Assembly (NCBI RefSeq): GCF_008195825.1
Contig: NZ_CP043329.1
Span: forward strand, 1,984,001 to 2,048,000
Direction: 5' to 3'
From: Pedobacter aquae
Lineage (GTDB): Bacteria; Bacteroidota; Bacteroidia; Sphingobacteriales; Sphingobacteriaceae
DNA: 64,000 bases
Both the position numbers and the translations under genes were made by a program. Position 1 is the first letter of the stretch. Each line of letters opens with the position of its first letter. Below, in pieces: positions 49,184-57,099 of the stretch. Below the pieces are notes generated by a model. That model did no database searches. It saw only the letters and a list, made by a program, of their open reading frames with translations, and was not told where the DNA came from.

Positions 49184-50221
49184 ATGAATATAGACCGCGA
49201 GAAAGCAGATTTTTTAGATGAGATGATAGATTACTGGAAGAAAGAATCTATTATTGAAGAAGAAACTGCCGAAAAGCTAAAATCTTCTTATGAAACCAAA
49301 GCATTCGACTGGCGCAAATTAGCACAATACGCTATTTATATTGCGTTAGCTTGTGGCGTATTTGCTTTAGGCTCTCTCCTTATTGATGATGACATCTTGA
49401 ATTTCATTTATCAAATTTATGATGCTCCAAATTACATCATCAGTTTATTTTCTTTTGCTATAGCCGCTTGGGTACTATATAGAGGTAATAAAAGAAGAGC
49501 AACATTCCCTAAACAGGAATTCACCAATGAAGCCTTACTTTTTATTGGTGTTATGCTAATTGCTAATGGTTTAGCTTATTTAGGAAAATCTTTTCAGGGG
49601 AATGCAGATAGGTATTCTACTATCTTCCTGATGGCGATACCTGTTTATGCATTTTTAGGTTATTTCTTTAAATCTAGGTTGATATGGGCTTTTGCCTTAT
49701 TCTCGTTAGGTGCCTGGTTTGGTACAGAAAGCAGCTATCTATCTAGAAGTAATTTTTATTTCCTGGGGATGAATTACCCTTTACGCTTTGTTTGTTTTGG
49801 AGCTATTTTAACTGCCTTATCTTTTACCTTAAAGAATATCAAGAAGCACCAATTCTTATTCCAAACCACTTACTTTATTGGTTTATTATACTCATTTTCT
49901 GCACTTTGGCTCTTATCAATTTTCGGAAATTTTGCTTCTATAGACCAATGGTATCAGGTAAACCAAATACAGCTTTTTGCTTGGGCTTTACTTTCTATTT
50001 CCATCTGTATCCTTACCCTATTTATTGGCTTTAAATTTAAAGATGAAATGGCTAGAGAGTTTGGGGCTACCTTCCTCATCATTAACTTATACAGTAGGTT
50101 TTTTGAATATTTTTGGGATAGCTGGCATAAAGCTTTATTCTTCTTTATTTTGGCAATTTCTTTTTGGTTGATTGGGCGTAAAGCAGAGAAAATCTGGAAT
50201 GTTGAATTTCTAAAAAAGTAA
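49184..50221 (+). CDS. DUF2157-type membrane protein
   Basis: 345 residues from ATG 49184 (MNIDREKADFLDEMIDYWKK), with a soluble N-terminal helical part and about nine or ten hydrophobic helices. The N-terminal helix plus multi-TM layout matches DUF2157 proteins of unknown function. An upstream TTG at 49145 is in frame but unlikely to be the start. Follows ribF by 50 bases. Confidence 0.78.
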   Translation: MNIDREKADFLDEMIDYWKKESIIEEETAEKLKSSYETKAFDWRKLAQYAIYIALACGVFALGSLLIDDDILNFIYQIYDAPNYIISLFSFAIAAWVLYRGNKRRATFPKQEFTNEALLFIGVMLIANGLAYLGKSFQGNADRYSTIFLMAIPVYAFLGYFFKSRLIWAFALFSLGAWFGTESSYLSRSNFYFLGMNYPLRFVCFGAILTALSFTLKNIKKHQFLFQTTYFIGLLYSFSALWLLSIFGNFASIDQWYQVNQIQLFAWALLSISICILTLFIGFKFKDEMAREFGATFLIINLYSRFFEYFWDSWHKALFFFILAISFWLIGRKAEKIWNVEFLKK

Positions 50222-50248
50222 AAGCCCTCCAAATTTGAAGGGCTTTAA
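50221..50248 (+). terminator. Hairpin after the DUF2157 gene
   Basis: AAAGCCCT / AGGGCTTT stem right after the stop codon; the following T content is weak. Confidence 0.6.
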
Positions 50249-50279
50249 GATATATTAGTGTGTTAGTGTGTGTTCTAAA

Positions 50280-50812
50280 TTATGCTTGTTTTGTAAATTG
50301 TACGTTAATGGTTAATTTAATTTCATCGCCTACAACAATTTTACCTGCCTCGGTTACGCCATTCCAAGTTAAGCCAAATGCAGTACGGCTGATTTTACCT
50401 GTTACCTCAAAACCTGCTTTTTCTTGATTATAGAAATCTGTTGCTGTTCCACCAAATTCAACATCAAGCGTAACTGGTTTAGTTACATCTTTTATAGTTA
50501 AATGCCCTTCTAATTTATAATCATCGCCACTTTTGGTAAAAGCAGTTGATGTAAATTTCATAGCTGGATATTTCTCTGCATCAAAAAATCAGCAGATTTT
50601 AAGTGATTATCTCTATCCGTTTGGTTGGTATCTATACTGGTAACATCCAAAGAAAAATCAATAGATGCGTTAGTGAAATCTTCGCTTTCTGTACTTAAGT
50701 TACCATCAAATACTTTAAAAGTACCTGTTACGGTAGAAATTACTAAGTGCTTAACTTTAAATTGCACCTCTGAGTGCATAGGGTCTACAACCCATTTTCC
50801 AATGTTTGACAT
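50280..50812 (-). CDS. YceI family lipid-binding-type protein (frameshift at 50583-50588)
   Basis: 177 residues when one T is added to the run at 50583-50588 (NHLKSADFF then DAEKYPAMKFTSTAF). Lipocalin-like YceI barrel that binds polyprenoid lipids such as quinones: KWVVDPMHSEVQFKVKHLVIS at the start, RDNHLKSADFF, and GNLTIKDVTKPV-like HLTIKDVTKPVTLDVEF. No signal peptide, so a cytoplasmic form. An ATGTTTAAACAT palindrome lies 34 bases upstream. Confidence 0.88.
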
Positions 50813-50845
50813 ATGCTTTTTATTTTAATTTAAAATCTAATATAC

Positions 50846-50857
50846 ATGTTTAAACAT
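50846..50857. promoter_or_regulatory. Palindromic operator candidate before yceI
   Basis: Perfect 12-bp palindrome ATGTTTAAACAT, whose core TGTTTAAACA recurs before the alkene reductase (13494-13503). Confidence 0.5.
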
Positions 50858-50888
50858 CTAAATACAATAATTGTTTTTTTATTAGAAT

Positions 50889-51506
50889 TTATTTAAAAAA
50901 TACAAGCTTTACAATATGAATAATTGCTAAAGCAAAGAATATACAAGCTACGCTTTTATTAATTATTTGGTGACTTAAAGCAAATTTATTTTGGATGTAT
51001 TGGGCAAATTTAGCGAATAGGTATAAAGCAGAAAAAGCACCTATAGCAGCTCCAACGGCAAAAATTTCTAATCCAAAACCCTCCGTGGTAATCCATTGAT
51101 GAGATATAAGATAGGTTCCTCCAATCATCCAGAAAGGTATTTGCATAGGATTAAATATTCCTAAGATGATACCGGTTTTAATGCTGTCTCTTTTTCTGTG
51201 GTTGGTATTTTGCTTTAATTCTTTTTTTGCGTTGCTCCAACTACTGGTTCCTAAAATGATAAAAACAGCTATTAATACCCAATCTAGCCAGTGCATCAAA
51301 TCTTTTTTTGTAGCAAACCATTCTGCGAAGCGCATCAACACATAAGTAAAACAAGCCTCAAAAATAGAAAATGTGAGTATAAATACCAATGCTTGTTTCA
51401 TGCCTTTATTCACAGACATTTGAACAGCCGTGAGGTTAATATTGCCGAAGGGCAAATAACCTACAAAGTTTACAACTACAGCAACTATAAAGGTGAGTAA
51501 AAACAT
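50889..51506 (-). CDS. LysE/RhtB-type transporter
   Basis: 205 residues, six hydrophobic helices. PFGNINLTAVQMSVNKGMKQAL near the start and GIILGIFNPMQIPFWMIGG match LysE family exporters (amino acid or small-molecule efflux). Substrate unknown. ATG at 51506. Confidence 0.8.
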   Translation of the reverse strand: MFLLTFIVAVVVNFVGYLPFGNINLTAVQMSVNKGMKQALVFILTFSIFEACFTYVLMRFAEWFATKKDLMHWLDWVLIAVFIILGTSSWSNAKKELKQNTNHRKRDSIKTGIILGIFNPMQIPFWMIGGTYLISHQWITTEGFGLEIFAVGAAIGAFSALYLFAKFAQYIQNKFALSHQIINKSVACIFFALAIIHIVKLVFFK

Positions 51507-51601
51507 GGCTGCAAATATATATGGCTTATTTCATATTAACTCTAATAAAAGAGACGTTTTTTCTATGAGTTAAAATAATACTTTTGCAAAAAAAATATCA
51601 C

Positions 51602-52540
51602 ATGTCTCATCCTTTAAAAGCAATTCTTTTTGGTTTACTCTCGGCCTTATTTTTTAGTGCTACTTATATTTTAAATAAAAGTATGGCTAGTGCCGGAGGA
51701 GATTTCTTATGGTCGGCTTGTTTAAGATACATCATTACCTTACCCATTATTTTAATGGTAGCCTTATTAAGTAAAGGTGGTAAAACTATGTTTAAAGCAG
51801 TTTTTAACAACCCTTTACCTTGGTTATTATGGGGAAGTGTAGGTTTTGGGCTGTTTTATATCGCCTTAACGGCAGCAGCCTCTTTTAGTCCGGCTTGGTT
51901 GGTTGCTGGTACTTTTCAAACTACCATTATTGCGGGTTTACTTCTTTCTCCATTAATCTATAAAGATGAGCGAAAAATCATCCCCAAAAAGGCTTTTATA
52001 GCAACCTGTATCATCCTATTAGGCGTAATAATTTCTCAAATTGGCGAGGTTAAATCATCTTCCTTGCTTTATATCCTTATTGGGGCTTTATTAGTGATGT
52101 TTTCTGCCTTTATGTTTCCTTTAGGCAATAGAATGATTTTACTATTTCAAGAAAAAGAACATATTAAACTAAATGCCATACAACGTGTTGCGGGGATGAC
52201 TTTAGGATCTATGCCTTTATGGTTAATAGTTGCCGCTATAGCTTACTTTAGAAGTGGTGCGCCATCATCTTCAGAGGTTGTACAATCGGGTATAATTGCT
52301 TTATCGTCTGGTGTAATTGCTACTGTTTTATTTTTTAAAGCTACAGAAATGGCGGGTAGCAATACTTCTATTTTAGGTGCGGTAGAAGCAACACAATCTG
52401 CCGAGATTGGCATTACCTTAATGTTAGAGCTTTTATTCTTAAATGGAAAAGCACCATCTACATTAAGTATTTTAGGGATGATATTGATAACCTTAGGTAT
52501 GTTGTATTATACCAAAATATCATCGGCTAAAAGCCATTAA
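51602..52540 (+). CDS. DMT superfamily multidrug-type efflux transporter
   Basis: 312 residues from ATG 51602 (MSHPLKAILFGLLSALFFSA), about ten helices, two EamA-like halves. ASFSPAWLVAGTFQTTIIAGLL and EATQSAEIGITLMLELLF are typical of the multidrug-resistance-like DMT branch. Divergent from the LysE gene. Substrate not predictable. Confidence 0.8.
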   Translation: MSHPLKAILFGLLSALFFSATYILNKSMASAGGDFLWSACLRYIITLPIILMVALLSKGGKTMFKAVFNNPLPWLLWGSVGFGLFYIALTAAASFSPAWLVAGTFQTTIIAGLLLSPLIYKDERKIIPKKAFIATCIILLGVIISQIGEVKSSSLLYILIGALLVMFSAFMFPLGNRMILLFQEKEHIKLNAIQRVAGMTLGSMPLWLIVAAIAYFRSGAPSSSEVVQSGIIALSSGVIATVLFFKATEMAGSNTSILGAVEATQSAEIGITLMLELLFLNGKAPSTLSILGMILITLGMLYYTKISSAKSH

Positions 52541-52544
52541 ACAA

Positions 52545-52575
52545 AAAAGCTGCTACATTTCTGCAACAGCTTTTA
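52545..52575. terminator. Bidirectional terminator
   Basis: AAAAGCTG / CAGCTTTT stem between the convergent DMT gene and cysN. Confidence 0.7.
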
Positions 52576-52592
52576 CCATCATAAATTATATT

Positions 52593-53840
52593 TTAAAGTG
52601 CTGCTCTTAACATTAAAGCACCAACGGTTACATTGGTTCTACTATCAATAATAATGGCACCACCGTTTCTCTTATTTACATCGTAAGCATCAAAAGCCAA
52701 TTCATCAGCTGTTTTAATTTCTACCCTACCAATGTCATTCAATCCAAAAGCATCAGCGTTTACTTTTTCTAGTGTATTGATATTTACTTTGTATAGTATC
52801 TCTTGAATTTTGCATCGCGTAAGCTTACTATTATGCTGAATAAAATAGGTAGCTGATGTATCTAATTCGCGAGTATCCATCCAGCAGATATCAGCCTCAA
52901 TTAAATTAGAAACTATAGGCTGTCTTTCGGCCTCAGAAATCATATCTCCTCTACTGATATCTATCTCATCTTCTAAATGCATGGTAATAGATTTTCCTTC
53001 TTCTGCAATGGCATGCTCGCCATCAAAAGTTTCAATTTTTGAAATTTTTGATTTCATACCAGAAGGTAATACTTTTATCGTATCTCCTACTTTAAAAGCA
53101 CCGCTTGCCACACGGCCGGCATAACCTCTATAATCATGAAGCTCTTCTGTTTGTGGCCTAATTACCCATTGTACTGGGAAACGAGCTGGTAAAAGCGCAT
53201 CCATTTCTCTAACAGGTACCGTTTCTAAATGGTCTAACAAGCTTTTGCCTTTATACCATGGCATGTTTAAAGAGTTATTAACGATGTTATCTCCTTTTAA
53301 CGCACTTACAGGGATAAAAGTAACTTCATGCAAATTCAATTTAACAGCTAAAGAGTGGTAATCTGCGTGGATTTTCTCAAAAACTTCTTCACTATAATCA
53401 ACCATATCCATTTTATTTACGCAAACTACCACATGCTCTAAAGCAAGTAGAGAAACTAAATAAGAATGGCGGATGGTTTGCTCTATCACACCTTTACGAG
53501 CATCTATCAGAATAATAGCTAAATCTGCGTTAGAAGCACCTGTAACCATATTTCTGGTATACTGGATATGACCAGGTGTATCAGCAATGATGAACTTACG
53601 TTTCTCTGTTTGGAAATATTTATAAGCAACATCAATTGTAATTCCTTGTTCACGTTCTGCTTTTAAACCATCGGTTAAAATGGCTAAATCTATAGAACCA
53701 TCATCGTTTTTACGACTAGAGTTTTGGATAGCTTCTAATTGATCTTGTAAAATAGATTCTGTATCGTACAGCATTCTACCAATTAAGGTACTTTTACCAT
53801 CATCAACACTTCCTGCTGTTAAAAATTTTAAAATATCCAT
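52593..53840 (-). CDS. cysN: Sulfate adenylyltransferase subunit 1 (GTPase)
   Basis: 415 residues. Elongation-factor-like GTPase activating CysD: GSVDDGKSTLIGRMLYD, ADTPGHIQYTRNM, NKMDMVDY. Two beta-barrel domains follow. It lacks a fused APS kinase (CysC) domain, and no cysC is present in the window. The start overlaps the cysD stop as TAATG. Confidence 0.94.
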   Translation of the reverse strand: MDILKFLTAGSVDDGKSTLIGRMLYDTESILQDQLEAIQNSSRKNDDGSIDLAILTDGLKAEREQGITIDVAYKYFQTEKRKFIIADTPGHIQYTRNMVTGASNADLAIILIDARKGVIEQTIRHSYLVSLLALEHVVVCVNKMDMVDYSEEVFEKIHADYHSLAVKLNLHEVTFIPVSALKGDNIVNNSLNMPWYKGKSLLDHLETVPVREMDALLPARFPVQWVIRPQTEELHDYRGYAGRVASGAFKVGDTIKVLPSGMKSKISKIETFDGEHAIAEEGKSITMHLEDEIDISRGDMISEAERQPIVSNLIEADICWMDTRELDTSATYFIQHNSKLTRCKIQEILYKVNINTLEKVNADAFGLNDIGRVEIKTADELAFDAYDVNKRNGGAIIIDSRTNVTVGALMLRAAL

Positions 53841-54730
53841 TAGAAATATCCTCCTTTTTTACGGTCTTCCATAGCCGCTTCTGAAACTTTATCATCCATT
53901 CTGGCACCACGCTCACTTATTTTAGATTGTGAAATCTCTAAAATAATATCATCTATTTGGTCTTTATCAGACTCTACAGCGGCGGTACAAGTCATATCAC
54001 CAACGGTTCTAAATCTTACTTTTTTTCTGGTGATGATATCTTCTTCATCCATATTTAGATATTCTGAAGCTGCCATCCATTGCCCGTTACGCATAATCAC
54101 GTCACGTTCATGAGCAAAATAAACAGAAGGTAATTCTATGTTCTCACGTTTGATGTAATTCCAAACGTCAAGCTCTGTCCAATTACTAATTGGGAATACC
54201 CTAACATTTTCTCCTTTATGGATTTTTCCGTTATAGATATTCCAAAGCTCTGGGCGCTGGCGTTTTGGATCCCATTGGCCAAACTCATCACGAACAGAGA
54301 AAATTCTTTCTTTAGCTCTCGCTTTTTCTTCGTCTCTTCTAGCTCCACCAATACAAGCATCAAACTTACCTTCTAAGATGGTATCTAAAAGTGTAACCGT
54401 TTGTAAAGCATTTCTACTAGCATTTTTGCCTGTTTGCTCTATTACTTTTCCTTGGTCTATAGAATCTTGAACGTACCCAACAATAAGTTTTTCTCCTAAT
54501 TGTTCTACCAATTTATCTCTAAACTCTATGGTTTCAGGGAAATTGTGGCCTGTATCAATATGTACCAAAGGAAAAGGAAATTTTCCCGGACGGAAAGCTT
54601 TTTCTGCCAATTTCACAAGGGTAATAGAATCTTTACCTCCCGAAAATAAAAGTGCAGGCTTTTCAAATTGCCCTGCAACTTCTCTTAAAATTGCAATTGC
54701 TTCTGCCTCTAACTGATCTAAATAATCCAT
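53840..54730 (-). CDS. cysD: Sulfate adenylyltransferase subunit 2
   Basis: 296 residues. PP-loop ATP pyrophosphatase domain: LLFSGGKDSITLVKLA, DTGHNFPETIEFRD, GGARRDEEKARAKERIF, and FPISNWTELDVWNYI. Forms adenosine 5'-phosphosulfate with CysN. The upstream spacer (54731-54812) is made of GCTAAAAGC-type repeats. Confidence 0.95.
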   Translation of the reverse strand: MDYLDQLEAEAIAILREVAGQFEKPALLFSGGKDSITLVKLAEKAFRPGKFPFPLVHIDTGHNFPETIEFRDKLVEQLGEKLIVGYVQDSIDQGKVIEQTGKNASRNALQTVTLLDTILEGKFDACIGGARRDEEKARAKERIFSVRDEFGQWDPKRQRPELWNIYNGKIHKGENVRVFPISNWTELDVWNYIKRENIELPSVYFAHERDVIMRNGQWMAASEYLNMDEEDIITRKKVRFRTVGDMTCTAAVESDKDQIDDIILEISQSKISERGARMDDKVSEAAMEDRKKGGYF

Positions 54731-54812
54731 ATTTTAATGCTAAAAGCTGAAAGCCTAAGGCTAAAAGCTTCTTATAAATTTTTATGTTTTTTCTACTTTT
54801 GGCTTTTCGCCT
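54731..54812. repeat. GCTAAAAGC-type repeat spacer
   Basis: Between cysD and cysH: GCTAAAAGCTGAAAGC, AAGGCTAAAAGC, and inverted GGCTTTTCGCC / AGCTTTTCGC stretches. Low-complexity palindromic filler; no gene is visible. Confidence 0.6.
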
Positions 54813-55523
54813 TTAGCTTTTCGCTTCTAAATCATGCAAACCGCATTCTTTTTTGCTTTGGTCTTCCCACCACCATCTTCCTGCTCTAAAATCTTCTCCT
54901 TCTCTTACGGCTCTGGTACATGGTGCACAACCTATGCTAGGGAAACCTTTGTCATGTAAAGGGTTATATGGGATGTTGTTTGTAGCAACATACTTTTTAA
55001 CGTCTTCTAATGTCCAATGAAAAATTGGGTGCACTTTTACCAATTGATGCGCTTCATCCCACTCTACCCAATCCATATCTTCACGGTTGGTAGATTGATC
55101 TGCCCTGATACCCGTTATCCAAATTTTTTGCCCCTTTAAAGCTCTATTTAAAGGTTCTACTTTTCTTATACCACAGCAGCTTTTTCTATTTTCTACCGAT
55201 TCATAAAAACTATTTGGCCCTTTGGCCGATACAAACTCTTGTAACAAAGCCGCATCAGGAAAATAGGTATGAATAGGCTTTTGATAGGTTTCTAAAGTCC
55301 TATTCCACACATAATAAGTTTCTGGAAATAATCTTCCTGTTTCTAAAGTAAATACCTTTATGGGTAGGGCTTTAGTAAAAATCATGTGCGAAATTACTTG
55401 GTCTTCCCAACCAAAACTTGTTGAAAAAACAATCTCTCCCTCGTAGCTTTTAGCTAAGACTGCTAAAACCTCTTCAGGACTAAGACCTTTTATAATTTCT
55501 TTTATTTCTTCTGCTTTATTCAT
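54813..55523 (-). CDS. cysH: Adenylyl-sulfate (APS) reductase, CysH family
   Basis: 236 residues from ATG 55523 (MNKAEEIKEIIKGLSPEEVL). Substrate loop VFSTSFGWEDQVISH, TLETGRLFPETYYVW, catalytic region VENRKSCCGIRKVEPL, and GCAPCTRAVREGEDFRAGRWWW. The CC...CxxC cysteines indicate the 4Fe-4S form that reduces APS directly rather than PAPS, which fits the missing CysC. The catalytic cysteine lies near the end in KKECGLHD. Confidence 0.93.
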   Translation of the reverse strand: MNKAEEIKEIIKGLSPEEVLAVLAKSYEGEIVFSTSFGWEDQVISHMIFTKALPIKVFTLETGRLFPETYYVWNRTLETYQKPIHTYFPDAALLQEFVSAKGPNSFYESVENRKSCCGIRKVEPLNRALKGQKIWITGIRADQSTNREDMDWVEWDEAHQLVKVHPIFHWTLEDVKKYVATNNIPYNPLHDKGFPSIGCAPCTRAVREGEDFRAGRWWWEDQSKKECGLHDLEAKS

Positions 55524-55567
55524 GTTAAAATTTCGGCAAAAATACAATTCTTAAACTTTATAAAACC

Positions 55568-57082
55568 CTATGCTAAAAATTTCATGATAAAACCAATGAT
55601 ATTTTTGCTGCTAGCTAAAATCACAATGATACCTACTGCAAACATGATGGTTTTGGCTGATATCTTATTTGATACTTTAGCTGCTATAGGCGATGCTATG
55701 GCGCTTCCTAAAACTAAACCGCTTACGGCGTACCAATGTAAATCATTCAACATGGTAACAAAGGTTAAGGAGCTCATTAAAGCCACAAAAAACCTACTCA
55801 GTTTAACCGAACCTAAAGAATAACGAGCATTTCTACCACCAGCAATAAGGGTTGATAATACAATAGTACCCCAACCACCGCCACCAACAGCATCTACAAA
55901 ACCACCTGTAAAGCCTAAAGGCGCTACTTTCGTGATTTTTTTCTTTGCTGGCTCGTTTTTTCTTCTGTTAGCTATAATAGCTTTCCTGATGATAATCACC
56001 CCTAAAACAAAAGTGTAAACAGAAATTAGGGGTTTGGTATAATGACTGTAATGTTCTAAAGACGATAACAAAAACGCTCCTATAACCGCACCTATAATCC
56101 CAGGAATAACCAACATTTTAAAGAGTTTCTTATTTACATTACCCATTTTAAAATGCATCCAGCCGGCTATACCATTACTTAATATTTCTGAGATATGTAC
56201 TGCCGTACTAGCTGATGCAGGAGGAATCCCCATAGAAAGTGAAAAAGTTGTAGAAGTTACGCCGTATGACATCCCAATAGCACCATCAACCATAGCGAAA
56301 ATAAAACCTGCTATTAAAAAATAATAGAAGTATGGATTAACGGTAAGCAAGTAATTCTTAAAAGCCGGGTCTTGATTCCAAAGGGCAAAAAATGTTATCC
56401 CTGCAAAGGCCAGAACAGTTATCCAGATAATCCAACCTAAAGCTTTAGGAGAGATTTTCTGTTTAGGCTCTTCATCAACCAAACTAGCGGTAACTTCATT
56501 TAGCTTTTTAACTTTATAAGCGAAATCTCCTGTTAAGGTATTTCTTATTTTATTGATGTTATCTAGAGTTTGGTCTAACTCATCTGGTAAACTTTCGTTT
56601 AACACCTGTTTTAGTCTTTTTGCTACCGTTGGCGATTTACCATTGGTAGAAATAGCAATTTTAAGATTTCCTTTTTTTACAATTGAGCCTAAATAAAAAT
56701 CGCATAGATGAGGTGTATCAGCAACATTAACCAATATGCCATTTACCTTGCATAATTGCTGTATTTGTTGGTGAAGCTCGTAATTATCGGTGGCTAATAT
56801 CACCAGCTCTTTACCTTCTAAATCTGATACCTGAAATTGACGTTGAATAGTTTTTACTTGCGGATGTTTCTCTAACAAAGTAAAAACTTCGTCTAAATAC
56901 CTATCTGCAACTACGGTAATATTTGCATCAGGACTATTGTTTAACATAGCTTCAAGCTTTTCTAAACCTACATTACCACCACCTACCAATAAGGTATTGA
57001 AGTTTTGCAGCTTTAAGAAAATAGGAAAAAGCTGATTTCCAGCCTTTTCCTTTTCACTATCTTGAGCTAATGTTTGATTCAT
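55568..57082 (-). CDS. Siroheme synthase N-domain fused to TauE/SafE transporter
   Basis: 504 residues. Residues ~15-205: precorrin-2 dehydrogenase/ferrochelatase (Met8/CysG-N) with LLVGGGNVGLEKLEAML, VILATDN, ISTNGKSPTVAKRLK. Residues ~225-504: TauE/SafE membrane domain of about seven or eight helices (MVDGAIGMSYGVTSTTFSLSMG, GFTGGFVDAVGGGGWGTI). The first half makes siroheme for sulfite reductase; the second probably moves sulfite or another sulfur anion. Both fit the operon. It ends 44 bases before cysH and lies 18 bases after the sulfite reductase stop. Confidence 0.9.
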   Translation of the reverse strand: MNQTLAQDSEKEKAGNQLFPIFLKLQNFNTLLVGGGNVGLEKLEAMLNNSPDANITVVADRYLDEVFTLLEKHPQVKTIQRQFQVSDLEGKELVILATDNYELHQQIQQLCKVNGILVNVADTPHLCDFYLGSIVKKGNLKIAISTNGKSPTVAKRLKQVLNESLPDELDQTLDNINKIRNTLTGDFAYKVKKLNEVTASLVDEEPKQKISPKALGWIIWITVLAFAGITFFALWNQDPAFKNYLLTVNPYFYYFLIAGFIFAMVDGAIGMSYGVTSTTFSLSMGIPPASASTAVHISEILSNGIAGWMHFKMGNVNKKLFKMLVIPGIIGAVIGAFLLSSLEHYSHYTKPLISVYTFVLGVIIIRKAIIANRRKNEPAKKKITKVAPLGFTGGFVDAVGGGGWGTIVLSTLIAGGRNARYSLGSVKLSRFFVALMSSLTFVTMLNDLHWYAVSGLVLGSAIASPIAAKVSNKISAKTIMFAVGIIVILASSKNIIGFIMKFLA

Positions 57083-57099
57083 TTTTATGTTGGTAGCTA

